Made by a program: the position numbers and the translations under genes | Notes under the pieces: model-generated | What the model saw: only the letters and a program-made list of their open reading frames with translations | The model's database searches: none | Told to the model about the DNA's origin: nothing | From: Erigeron canadensis | Taxonomy: Eukaryota > Streptophyta > Magnoliopsida > Asterales > Asteraceae | Direction of reading: 5' to 3' | Assembly: GCF_010389155.1 (NCBI RefSeq) | Contig: NC_057768.1 | Coordinates: forward strand, 38,791,633 to 38,855,632 | DNA length: 64,000 nt | In this document: positions 1 to 11,687 of the stretch, piece after piece | Position numbering within the stretch: the stretch's first letter is position 1 | Layout: every line of letters begins with the position of its first letter

Positions 1-470
1 TGATTAAGTTCATTGCTATGTTAAATCTGCATCAACGTCTTTTAGTTTTGTGAGCATATCGATTTAATTCAGAATCATACAACTGGTTTTGTGGTTCATA
101 ATTAAGATTTATAATTAATTAAAGAATTTGCTAATTTGTTCATCTTTTTTGAGAAACCTCTATGCATATCTTATATTTTTGACCGTCGTTGACTGAGTAA
201 CAAGTTTGATTATGCCACAATCAGATGGGCCACCCTTCGGTTTCCAATTAACCGGTGATTAATAGACCCAGTTTTCCAATTTTTGCAACAACTATGAATA
301 TATTTGGTAATGCATAGAGACTAATACATAACTCTACAATCTGGGTGAGTATTGGTGACATAATAATATTTGGGGAAGATTCATATACATGACATGTCTA
401 GAAATATCGGGTTTTTTTCTCAAGAATTTTAGTGCTGATATTCCTCTTAATTTTCAATTGGATCATGCAG

Positions 471-3400
471 GTCGTTCTGTGGTGATGAAGCTACGGTAAG
501 CATTCATTGCTCATGTAAAATCTTTCTTTGGATACTCTTACTATTTTACTGCCCCAATTCTTTTGATATGTGATCCCTTTTTTATGCTTGTCAGAAAACT
601 CATGATTTTGAACGGTTGTTGAAGATGTATTTCTTGATTACCGACCTTCAGTCTTGACCTTAGATTTTTCTTATGCATTTGTAGCCGTTAAGGATTAATT
701 AGTTCCCTAAGAAGGCTTTTGGTAGGGAGTCCTGCATGCCATAAATCGAGTTACTACCTCTATAAGTCAAAACTGACACCATATAGAAATGACGTCATAG
801 AAATATTTGTAATAGTAAAATGGTCATGAAAGCCCATGAACCGTTTTTTTAATGCTAGAGGAAGAAATACATCCAGAGCGTCTACATATGGTGTCTGGAT
901 TTACTAGATGATGATTATTCTTGGATTATTTAAGTGCCATGTTACTCTACTCATATGTAATTATGAACACTGGCGGTCTTTTTATGGCTGGAATCTCATT
1001 TTTTTTCATTTGAATCATTATCTACTATTCTATAGCCCGCTTATGTGCTTATTTAGCTAGACCAAATTATTTTTGCTGCAGCAACTCTACTAGTAATTGT
1101 TTAGTTAAGCTCCTGTGAATATATTGTTTAGTTAGCTTCAAAGAACTCTCTACTAGTAATTGTTGAATTTTTTTCTTTTCATCTTTAAATGCAGGGTGCA
1201 GCTGGTCCTAAGTTTGAATTGTCTATGGTGGAACTCAATCCTCCACAATCTGACTCCGGTACCCTAAAAATTTTGTCATGCCTTGTGTCATTGTATATAA
1301 TATTTTCCTCCCCAAGTAAAGTTAATAGCTATTGTACCTTATATATGTTTTCCACTCTCAATGTCGCTTCAGTGGTAGAGAAGCACATCTGGACAAAAAA
1401 TGTGGAACTTTTCCTCGACTGGCTAAACACTTTAGAATTTGCTGATGATGAATTTCCTGATGTGGCAATTGATGAAGGACTTCTTCTAGCTTTAAAGGTA
1501 TGCATCATGGTTAGGATTTGTAGCCGGATCATATCCTTTAACATTCTTGTACTGTGGCTGCACATATTTCTTCTTTCTTTTTAGTCTATGCTCATTTTGC
1601 ACATATCAACACCTAATTTTATCATGATCAGATGTTTCCTTCCCCAAATGGAGGCCAAAATGAGAATCTCCAAAATCATTGTATCCTTGTTGTTGCAACA
1701 GAGAGCCATTTATCTGATGCTGAGACAGTGGCTAAATCATATCCTCAGGTTGTGGTGATGGAGTCTTAATGATAGTAATATAATCATAATTTGCTAAACA
1801 TCAGGCTGCTGATCCTTGCTCGGTTTTGCAGTCTTCTGTTTCTCTTTCAGTTATATGTCCAACTCAGCTTTCAGGGATCAAATCAATCTACAATGCGGTA
1901 ATGGTCACTTGCCCCAATAACCTTTTTTGTTTTTTCTTATTAGTATCTTTAACAAGCCATCATTTTTCTTGGTATGCTGATCTTGTTCTTTAATGTCAGG
2001 GAAAAAAGAACCCTTTGGCACCTGATCATACTATTAACCTGGCGAAAGATCCACATTATCTGGTTCTCATCTCAGATAACTTCAAAAAGGCGTGTGCTGA
2101 TTTAAGTTATTCGGGAATAACAGTTTTGCCATCAAATCAGGATTGTACAAGAAACGAGTTTGTACAGGCATGGGAGGTAAGCGATGCTACATTCTTATTA
2201 AAAAAAAAATGTCTGTGTTCTATTATTGATCTACAAACAGCTAATATGTATCAAATTCAAGTTTTTTTTCTCGTGGAGATGAAATTAGGGGCTGGGTTAT
2301 TCTCTTATTTGTGGCAATCACCTTGTGAGTTATATATACAAGTATTTAACATTTTCATAGCTGAGGGATGATGGGTACTCGATATGGTATGGGGGACAAG
2401 GTTCCCTCCTTAATCTTTTTTTTTTCCTTTTTCAAACCCATGTTGTTGACATTGACATCTCAATTTGGTCACATTAATCTGTAGATAACCAGTTTTATGG
2501 AACATCCATAGTGAACGCTCATAGAGTTTTTCATTATTTTTTTTGTTTATATTACTGCAATTGTTTAGCTAACTTGGAATGACATAATGATTCGCATGAC
2601 ACAGGGGGGCTTAACCGGTATACTGAACGGCCAGACTGTCTTCATTGCCAGTTTAACTGTAAGTTTCAAATCTCAAATATTCTCAACATGATGATTTTCT
2701 TGAATGCTGGATCTTTAAAACTGGATAAGTATTTTGGTTGTGAGTTCTAAAACATGAATGGTATGGTGATTTTCATCTCATGTTTTTCTATCATATAATT
2801 TGTTCATATGAATTTATATGAGAGATGTCTTTTCAGATGTCATTCTATATATTTTTTTCATAGATTATGAATATGAAACTTCATAAACTAAGTTTGGGCA
2901 TTGTGTTTCTGTATAATTTTGTTCCAGGGCCACCTGAGTTCGACTGCTTCTAAGTCGTAAGTTTCTGTCCCGGACATTTTGAAAGTACTCTTTAGATTGT
3001 GATGCCTTTATAAGTTTTTTTTTCTTTTTAGAACGGCATGATGCCTCTATAAGTAGTACAGCTTGTTAATTGCAGGCTCAATATTGTTTTGCTAATTAAT
3101 TAAAATGCTTAAAAGCAACCATTGACTACAGTTCGATCTTTATTTTCATTCAAGTTATTTTTTGATGGTGGTCTGGGGGCATTCACTTTTATACTTCTTA
3201 TCAGAGTAATTTGATGGTGAATAAAATTATCAAAACCTAAAAACTCCTCCCGGGATCTTCTAAATGATTTGCTATCTTACCTAAAAAGCTTAAAAGCAAC
3301 CATTGAAATCTCTTTCTAAGATAAAACTCTTGTTCAGAAACATTTTATATACCACTATGTATCCTACTAATATTTTCTTCTGAAGAACTCATATATACCA

Positions 3401-4482
3401 GGAAGGGTTGTGCACTAATGATATATATTCATAAGCATTTGGTGAATTTATTATTCGCCCATTGCTAGTCGTATCTTCTCTGTTATACCTAATTGAACAG
3501 TTTTTGTGCTCCACTTAGTTCCAAAAAAGCATGTTGATTAGCTCTTCGGTTTCCCTGTCAGTTAATAAACCTTAATAGGCTTGTGGACTTCCTATTTCTT
3601 TCAGGCTTGTTGAAGATTGGCCATCTACGATGCTAATAAATAGACTTGTACCTCATGAGTTCTTTGAAGACAAGTATGATATGTCGTATAGTTCGGTAAC
3701 ATTTAGTAGTAGCTCATCTATGTATTTATTTTTACTATCAATAAATACACTTTTTCCTTCCTTTGCAGTCTATATGATGGAACAGACAAGAATGTTATTC
3801 TCATAGCAACGGGTCATCATATATTGCTTGAAAAGATGCACAAAGACAACCTTGTAAGTGCTAAGGAAGCCAAAGATAATTATTAAGCATTTACATAAGT
3901 TCGTATATGGCAATGGCACAATGATACAACTAGAATGGTAATATTATGTTAATGATGCTGGTTGTTTCATATTTTAAGAAGAGACCATTTAATACAAACT
4001 ACAAAGTATATAGAAACTAATGAAGAAAATCATAAAGCTCTAGGAAATAAATTTCCATTACTGTGCTCTTAGTCCCTTGCAAAAGGAAGGTCATAATAGG
4101 CTTCTAATTATCATTTGGCTCCATTTATCCAAACATACATCACCAATACCAGAAGTGTTTATATTCTTTTACGGATGTTCACTTCAAAATCTTACATTTG
4201 ACATAACTTTTTATAAATGTGCAGTGGGCGGTCATACTGTTACCATCACAGGTTTTGGCAGTGCTAACACCAGTTAAAGAAGAGGATCACTATCAGATGG
4301 TTGGAATGCTTCTCCCTAAGGTAAGCTGGATTTGTTGGGAGTGAAGCTATATACAATCATGTTCTCTTTAACCTTTTTTTTATATATATATTTGTTATGA
4401 TTCTCAACTAATTTGTGTTCTGATCTGCTTTTTATCTCAGGATGGGTTTGCAGAAGACCTATCACAACACTTGCAAGATTAG
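471..4482 (+). CDS. MED25: MED25-like Mediator subunit (vWA + ACID domains), 5' exons outside the window
   Basis: Mediator subunit 25 links transcription activators, including jasmonate and light regulators in plants, to RNA polymerase II in the nucleus. Twelve exons join in one frame: 471-495, 1195-1258, 1373-1497, 1632-1748, 1832-1897, 2000-2176, 2605-2658, 2928-2956, 3605-3673, 3769-3853, 4225-4320 and 4441-4482 (TAG). All have GT-AG borders and give about 316 residues. The first reads RSFCGDEAT, the familiar MED25 von Willebrand A segment. HCILV...ESHLSDAETVA, SVSLSVICPTQLSGIKSIYNAG and YLVLISDNFKKACA follow. The activator-binding (ACID) domain starts at WEGGLTG and continues through DWPSTMLINRLV, AVILLPSQVLAVL and MVGMLLP. 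Only some 25 residues separate vWA from ACID, whereas canonical plant MED25 has a linker of several hundred residues plus a Gln-rich tail. Both are absent here, so this is probably a short MED25-like paralogue. The start codon and first vWA strands lie left of base 1; bases 1-470 look like intron. Confidence 0.88.
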
Positions 4483-5000
4483 GGATAAGTACTTTCTTCG
4501 CGCAGGACAAAAGGATGACAAGAGGCCGGGAGGATAACTTTAGTAAACTGAAAATATCTTAAAAAACTAAACTGAAAAATCTTAAAACCAAAATTATGCA
4601 AATATACATGCAGTGCATATATAGCAAAATGTCAATGTGCATTGTACAATGGTCAAATTCTATATTGTTCATCTATGAAGTGTGTGATAACTTCATGTTT
4701 AGAGCTTCTGATGCATGCTACTAAAAATTTGATGTTCATCTTTTTCTTTGCTAGATTTTTTTCCTTCTCAAGTGGTCACTATTTCGGTGAAGTGATGATA
4801 TGAAGAGAGGACATGTTTGATGTTTCTACGGTCTAAAGTCTAATTAAACAAAAATTACACAGGATGACAAAAACACACTTGAATTTCAATTTTTTACCAC
4901 CTACACTGTTATATCTACTTTTTTTAATTACCACTCTAGATGGAAACTACACCTTCCTTCTGCCAAATATATTATTTTTGTATTAATTAATGAAGTCTGT
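4483..5000. other. 3' flank of the MED25-like gene
   Basis: AT-rich sequence holding the presumed 3'UTR and poly(A) region of the upstream gene. I see no ORF or repeat that I can support. Confidence 0.5.
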
Positions 5001-5290
5001 GTGCGTTTGGTTCACAGAATGTTTTTGAAAGGAATAAAATCTTTCGAAGAAATTAGAATCTAAAAGAATGAAATTTGACGGAATGTTTTTGATTTTTTGA
5101 GAATTCAAGTGACGGAAGGAATCAAATTCCTTCCTCTATCCCCAAGGAATGGATATTCCATCAAATGATGGAATGTTTACATTCCTACGGAATGAGATTC
5201 CTCCTTCTTTGAACAACCAAACGCACTAAGGAATGAAATTAAATTCCAATTTCATCAGATTTCATCAAATTCTGTGAAACAAACGCGACC
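5001..5290 (-). mobile_element. Tourist-like MITE, copy 1
   Basis: This is a non-coding palindromic element. The left end reads GTGCGTTTGGTTCACAGAAT and the right end is the reverse complement of GGTCGCGTTTG. The interior is rich in GGAATG/CATTCC words. It is the inverted counterpart of the 292-bp element at 61719-62010. No target duplication is clear for this copy, although TTA follows its right end. Confidence 0.75.
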
Positions 5291-6324
5291 TTAATTTTAC
5301 CATTTCGAGATGACATCTCTATTATCTATTCTCAATCTAGTATAAACGGAAGTCACCAATCATCTATATATAGATTAATATATGTTATACGACTACGATG
5401 CCTTGGGTCAAATCTTGTAATGAACGAAATGCTCCTAAAAATGAAGAATGAGGTTTTCCCATCATAGATTTCCTCTAAAATTAAAGTTGGGAACGAAATG
5501 CATATAGATAGAACATTTAACATTTGTCTCCAGAATGTCAAATCTTTTGTTATTTACCTAATCTACCCACATTTGTTTACAATTGATAGACTTTTGAATA
5601 TTCAGACTTTTTATTTGTTTCTTATATATCGAAAGCAGTAAATTTTCATGACACGTTAGTATAAAATGCAAGTTTATTCACAATCAAATATGTTTGTCGT
5701 GTTTCACATTTAACATTTACATTAGAATCGTTATAACAATAAGTGAATTATCATATTACTATCCGAATATTATCTGGATAAGCTATTAAGCTAGTATATA
5801 TTGGCTTTGGTATCGGGTTTCTTGGGTTTTGTGTGTCCCCGAAACTTATTTGAAATTGCATCAAAAACATTACGAAACGAAAACTGATGGCTCGGTTTTG
5901 TGTCTTAAGTAACTGTAATTGACATGAGTTTTTTCAAAAAGAAAAATCAAATGTTCATTAATATTAAATAAGTTAATTACGGATTTTTTTTTGTTTTGAT
6001 AAGTATATTTCATTCACATTCACATCTCTACTATTCCGCAATTACGGAATAGTCCAATTACGGAGTATATAGTAAATCAAAAGAATATCATGTTCTCTAA
6101 TTAAACGACTTTCTCATTATATAATATAGTTTTCTTCTAATTTGGTTTTCTATAAATTAAGCCCACCTCTACATATAAATCGGTGTTAACCTTACTTAAA
6201 GAACAATAACCTAAACATCATATATATATCAGAGAGCTGTACGTTTCCAATCGATCGAAGTGACACCCCTCATCATCTAATCTAATCTAATTAAATACAA
6301 AAAGCAATCGTTAACAACTAATTA
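5291..6324. other. Intergenic region and likely promoter of the 6325 ORF
   Basis: AT-rich with no gene visible. A TATA-like TATAAATT at 6151-6158 lies about 170 bases before the ATG at 6325, leaving room for a leader of ordinary length. This is suggestive only. Confidence 0.35.
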
Positions 6325-6546
6325 ATGGCGGTTATAACTAAGTTTTTCTCCATCCTTTTGGCATTATTCTACCTGATCAGTATCACCAACTCCTCCTTAG
6401 TCGTTAGTACCGGGGATGAGGATCCCTCAAAGACTACTACTAGCGTTGTGGACGAGATTAATGCTTGGCTACGAGTCCATAAGAACGATAAATATTCAGC
6501 TAAGGACTTCCAGTCAATGTGGCTAGTTAGACTTAATTCCTCGTGA
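6325..6546 (+). CDS. Small secreted peptide precursor (73 aa), unrecognised family
   Basis: The ORF encodes a 73-residue protein. An N-terminal hydrophobic stretch (about residues 4-25: FFSILLALFYLISI then a Ser-rich cleavage-like zone) looks like a signal peptide. A short polar tail carries PSKTTTSVVDEINAW and KNDKYSAKDF. There are no cysteines in the mature part, so it is not a defensin-like peptide. The ORF at 11318 starts the same way (MAV-TK, hydrophobic core, PSKT) and is probably a paralogue. After the TGA at 6544-6546 the DNA keeps a CTCGTGAT word that is also present in the 11318 copy, where it is read in another frame. This copy may therefore be shortened by a frameshift. The tail vaguely resembles an I29 propeptide (W..H....Y), but not enough to name it. 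The function is unknown. Confidence 0.5.
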   Translation: MAVITKFFSILLALFYLISITNSSLVVSTGDEDPSKTTTSVVDEINAWLRVHKNDKYSAKDFQSMWLVRLNSS

Positions 6547-7454
6547 TTACCGAGTCCTGTTTTAATTAGTGTTTTTTTTTTTAAATTATAGTATTATTCC
6601 AAAGAACATGAATTTATCTAATGATACCTCCCCTGCAGGATTTTATATATCTAATGAATTTATCAAGTTGTGTTATACATGTTACCTATATTTTGGTTAG
6701 TTTATTTGTTTCGATGACCCATGATATGATTTCATGATAAGATATATGTGTGACTCGATCTACATATGTACGATTTGATCAATAAAGAGTTTCATCTTCC
6801 ACTTAATTACTCGAATATGATTTATTTAGCTTTTGGTTGCTGTTTTCACAATATTTATTTTAAAAAATCTAAAATTTGTCAAGAAGATTCATCCAACCCC
6901 AAGAGCTCCCCTCACATATCCTGCAAGGATATCTCAAAACATCCTTGATGCACTAAAATCTCTATTTTTTTTTAATATTTTGCGTCTTTTTATTTATGGT
7001 TCTTAATGTCAAAGACTACATAAAAACCACCACTTGTACCAATAATCCCTTATATATCCAACACACTCAATAAATAAACCAAAGTCACAACCGTCTTTAG
7101 AGAGATAGACACGCCAAGAACAAGCTGGGGACGGGCCAATAACTAGGCACTATTAGAGCTCTAATAAATGTAGATTATTTACATTCCAACAAAATTAAAT
7201 TCTTTGAATTTGTTTTTGTATATTTTAAAAACTAAATTATTTATAAATTGTGTTTTTGTTTATGTACATTCATTCGTATTCTCTTACATATTCAAATGGA
7301 CCAGCACGAAAGTCGTTTATTTTCTTAAACATAAATTCATTAGACAAATAAAGGGATAATTTTGGAGTATTCATTAATCGAATATCAATGGTGCTGGCAT
7401 TCAACTAGGAACTGAAAAACAATACTGTAACCAAATAAAAGTAAAGTAACTTTC
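6547..7454. other. Intergenic, no gene seen
   Basis: AT-rich sequence. A 60-codon ORF near 6766 lacks homology I can recognise and shows no coding character. Nothing else is supportable. Confidence 0.4.
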
Positions 7455-7530
7455 AATACCGTCTTCCACGGTTTTTGGTCTCAAATACTGTCTTCCACGG
7501 TTTTTGGTCTCAAATACCATCTTCGATGGT
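7455..7530. repeat. 29-bp direct tandem repeat, 2.6 copies
   Basis: Units at 7455-7483 and 7484-7512 differ at one base (AATACCGTCTTCC versus AATACTGTCTTCC). A partial third unit ends at 7530. The array directly abuts the 3' side of a minus-strand SINE and may be an expanded SINE tail or target. Confidence 0.85.
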
Positions 7531-7680
7531 ATATGAGGGAGGTTGAGATGTATACAGCCTTAGCCCTACAAAAGGTAGAGAGGCTGCTTACAAGTTGCCT
7601 TATTGAACATGAGGATCGAATCCATGACCTGTGTCTCTAGAGGCAAATGCTCTAACCACTTAAACCCAGTTGGAATACTG
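7531..7680 (-). mobile_element. tRNA-derived SINE, Au-SINE-like
   Basis: Read on the minus strand, this has an A-box-like segment (TTTAAGTGGTTAGAGCATT) and a B box GGATTCGATCC at tRNA spacing. It is followed by AGGGCTAAGGCTGTATACAT and an AACCTCCC word, which resembles the conserved body of angiosperm Au-type SINEs. No anticodon stem with a mature tRNA fold is present, so it is not a tRNA gene. Confidence 0.65.
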
Positions 7681-8696
7681 TAACCAAATGTTCATCGATA
7701 ATGGGCATCATATCTTTAAACTTTAAAGGTGTATCGTAGGTTATTAACTTATTATAAACCTTGATCGGACAAACCGAAACTTGGAGATAGTTCGCACCAA
7801 AATCTGGAATCCACATAGACTAATAACATCTACTATCTCAACTTCCTATAGCTGCATATGCTCCGCTATTATTTAGGGCCCAACTTTCTTCAACCTCTTA
7901 TGTAGCCCAATGAGTCGAAGTAAATAATAACCCAATAAGTCGAAGTAAATATTAGCCCAATAAGTCGAAGTAAAACTGTAAAGAGAAATGATATTTTGCT
8001 TATGGCAAATGATTATGATTAATAAGTATAATTATTGCGGCTAAAAATAAGTTGAAGAATAAGATGATGACAAATTGCATAATAAATGGTAAAAATTAAG
8101 AAAAAATAAACTCATGATATATGTATCAGATATCTAAGACGTTAGATATGTCTATGTTTTAAGTCTATCAATCATTTTCCTTTGTTAGCTGAAAATTACA
8201 ATACTACCTAATCCAGTATTCCTTTTGATATCATAGCATTATAATATATCTATTTCTACTTACCCTCATTTGATTTAGTCACATAACAAAACTAACTGGG
8301 TACATATAGACTTGCATGGTCGTAATATAGGTAACGATGTTGGTACACGGGACTAAAGCTAGGAATACCCGCCGATTTTCCCTTTATAATTACCATCGTG
8401 TGTATGGAATCGACAATATCAGTCATGATGCATACAATTGTTATTAAACAATAATTCTTCGAATGACTAAAAAAAAAAAACTTTAAATGACTAAACAATA
8501 ATTCTTCAAATGATTAAGCTGAAGTTAGAAGCTATGAGTTCGAATCCCGCAATTGATCCTTATTCCACCCTTGTTTTTTTTTCTTTAGTATTTTCAAATT
8601 TACATATTCAACCTTCCTTTTGTATATATTTAACTTTCAGTTTTGGTTATAACTAACATGACAGACCTACATCAATAATAAACGCAGACATGATAA
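7681..8696. other. Intergenic repeats and decayed sequence
   Basis: A short direct repeat of an AGCCCAATRAGTCGAAGTAAAT-like word occurs three times at about 7910-7970. A possible second SINE remnant lies near 8510-8560 (GAGTTCGAATCCCGC, B-box-like). No gene is visible. Confidence 0.4.
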
Positions 8697-9014
8697 GACC
8701 ATTCGTAACCGTTCACCTTTTCACCTACACTTTTTCCTGTCACATAAGTATCACCTTCTTATTTCTTTCACCTTCTACTTTTCTCCTTAACCATTCACCT
8801 TCAAATTACTATCCCACTATACTCATAATCTAATCAATCAAAATAAAGTGAAGTTAAATAATAAGATAAAGGCAATTATTAGGGACCACAAAACCATAGG
8901 TGAACATAATCACTTTCTTCTCATCACCTACCCATTTAACCTATATCCCTTAATCATTAACCTACTTCACCTTCTTATTTCACCTTCCTTCTTCACCCAC
9001 CCTTAAGAATGGTC
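8697..9014. mobile_element. Tourist-like (PIF/Harbinger) MITE, 318 bp
   Basis: Terminal inverted repeats GACCATTCGTAACC (left) and the reverse complement of GACCATTCTTAAGG (right) bound a non-coding interior. A TAA target duplication sits at 8694-8696 and 9015-9017. The TAA/TTA duplication is the mark of PIF/Harbinger insertion. Confidence 0.8.
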
Positions 9015-11317
9015 TAATGGCAACCATGTAAGTGGGATTCAAACCTACTAGTTTAAGTGATGAAAAAGAACTAAGTTCATCAATGAATCTTGAGAGAGAC
9101 AAGTACATAGAAATATGTGAAGCTTATTAAATTTTGTGAATTATATGTATGGTATCTCTCGACACATATAATAATACATATATTGTACGTATAAAAAAAA
9201 ACTAATCAAGTTGTCCCTCACAAGATTCATTGATAAAAAAAATAAAATAAACGATTTTAGTAGTAGTAGTTCTTCTATCAACGATTTTAGTAGTTCTTGA
9301 ATCCTATTGCCGGTGATCATCGACAACGCTTTTTTATTATATATGACAAATAACATTATCAAGTTATGACACATTAATCATTGATATTACATATTAATTT
9401 ACTTTTTTAACTAATCTTAGGTGTATATTCAACAATTTATACTAATTAATAAAAAGAATACACCTTCGGTTGAAAGTTAAAAAGAAAAAGTTGTCTAAAA
9501 TATTTTTTCTCACAAAAAACAACTCTTCCTTAACTTGTAAGTCTTGATTGTCCATTTATATTGTTTTTGACAATCACTATATGAGACACTCTCTAGTCTA
9601 TCTCCATGATAATCCTACCCTTTGTGTTACAAATTTCAGAATAAAGGGTTATATATAGTAATTTTTAATATAAAAGATATGTAATACGGAGTATTTATTT
9701 TTAGGTCGATATTACTTTTTTTCCCCACGCTTCGTTGCGGGTCATTAAATATTAGCAAAGCCGGACGTTAGGAACTTTTAGTGTTTACTCATGATTCTCA
9801 CCAAATAAATTCAATTAAATCTAATTGTCATTACAAACAAACTTGCAATGATATACAACGCGGTGCAATAAGCCTCTTCCCGAACATTAATGTTTGAAAA
9901 AAAGTTGCACCGCAACCGAGAAGTTTATAAATGTAAGTATTGATGTTAAAATACATATAAATATGATATGAATATGCAAAATTTAATGTTAAAAATACAT
10001 ATAAATATGATATGAATATGGAAAATTCGTATACGCATTTCAATAAACTGTGTATTTGCTTCTATGTATTTTCATTCTCTCTATCTCACATCACATATTC
10101 TATCGGTCTTAAAAAATAAAATCATATGCAAACCCACTTTTTCTTCATTAGTGTATACAATTCCCTTTTGAAGTTTTGAAGATTTCTCAAAAACATTGCA
10201 ACCAACTGTGGACTTTTGTTGTTTCCTTCTTATAGTATTCTCTCAACCTATCTTTCTCTCTCAATATTATTTTTTTATCACTTTTTCTCCGTCTCTTGTA
10301 TAAAATTTCATAAAGCAGGACAGAATCATTTTTTTGTTTTTCGATGAAATAAAAAGTTTTTTTTGCCTTTTTACTTGTTTTTATTCTGATAATTTTCGAT
10401 CACAGGATAAGTCATTTGATGGCATTTTCGTGACAACGGTTCCCCCTAAAAGTTGGAGACGGAAGTCATCGAGTTATGGCTAGTTGATGGTGCAAAAGTG
10501 ATGCGTTTTTATGCTCACTTTTACTTGTTACCGGTGGTCCAGCGTTGGTGGTTGTTGGCAGTTAAAGGAGATCGGTGGTTGTTCCTATTGATTGTTCCCG
10601 GAGATGTTAAAATGCGGTGAAGGAGGCTGGTGGTAGCTATCGACGGTGGTTTATGAGTCTGTATGTGTATATGTATTGGTTTTAGGTAAAATAAAACAAA
10701 TAAAACAATAGGTCTTGCTTCATTGAAAATCATCGTGCATCATGAAAATCATCGTGCATCAATTGCTTCGTGAATCTTCGTGCATCAATTTAATCATGAT
10801 CTGAGGGTCAAGATCCTGTTTTATTTGTTTTACTTTAATACTTGTTTTACAATATCCAACCCCTATATGTATTTTGTATAGAGATAGAGATTGTGTATGT
10901 TGTATGTATGCCTTAGAAGTTGTACTTTATGCAAATAAAAGAGTACTTTTAGCTGCAGTGTTATTTGTGAGAGAACCGATGTTGGCTTGTTAATACGCAA
11001 TATATAATTGTACAATATGCAAAGAGACTGGTATATAGTACATCGTGTACATCATGCATAAGTAGTTGTAAAAAAGCATTTGGTTTTTAGTATAGGTTAA
11101 TAAGTAGCTAGTTTCCTTTTTTATCTCTATTTATGAGTATTAATTTAATTTAATTATTATATATATACTTTTCCTAATTAGGTCCAAATACGGTTTCTAT
11201 ATATAGATATATAAGTATAAATACATAAATTGAGGTTAAAGTTAAACTTCAAAGAAAGTAAACACCAATTATATTGTTTAATTAATTAATTAGGATCGAA
11301 CTAATTAATATCGATAT
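9015..11317. other. Intergenic, small repeats only
   Basis: Near 9945-10025 a word of about 28 bases (AAATACATATAAATATGATA and following bases) is repeated. At about 10683-10845 AATAAAACAAATAAAACA and its reverse complement bracket GTGCATCA repeats, suggesting a small degraded MITE. TATA-like words precede the broken peptide gene at about 11200-11230. No intact gene is seen. Confidence 0.4.
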
Positions 11318-11605
11318 ATGGCCGTAGGAACCAAGCTTCTTCTCTTCTTTACCTTTTTGGTCACCACCTCCGCCTTGGTTGTTAATGCTTATACGGTTTC
11401 ACTCCCTACGACCAACAAACCGTCAAAGACTGTTTTCGACGTCGATAAATGGTCACATATAGTTGATGCATGGCCACATAATTAGGACTACGAGTCGGAC
11501 ATGCAAGCTGTAGTTGCTCGTGATGAGGCACGCGCCAAGTGGATACATAATCGTGTTAACCAAACCATTGATAGAAGAACTTATAGTGATGAAGCCGATC
11601 GATGA
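11318..11605 (+). pseudogene. Broken paralogue of the 6325 secreted peptide, in-frame TAG
   Basis: The frame runs 96 codons from ATG at 11318 to TGA at 11603-11605 but is broken by TAG at 11483-11485 (codon 56). The N-terminus is MAVGTK, a hydrophobic signal-like core (LLLFFTFLVTTSALVV), then a PSKT motif shared with the 6325 ORF. Beyond the stop the frame still reads a charged helix (RDEARAKWIHNRVNQTID). The reading frame on both sides of the stop looks preserved, so the nonsense change may be recent or polymorphic. Function unknown. Confidence 0.6.
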
Positions 11606-11687
11606 TCACTTGCAATCGGATTCAGACTTGGTCATGGAATTTTACACATGAATATTAATGTGATATGTGGCGGCGATATATAGATGA

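Noticed and set aside
7600..7680. Possible tRNA gene (B box and A box)
   Set aside because: No complete cloverleaf, and the body matches a SINE. The same holds for the boxes near 14820 and 63465.
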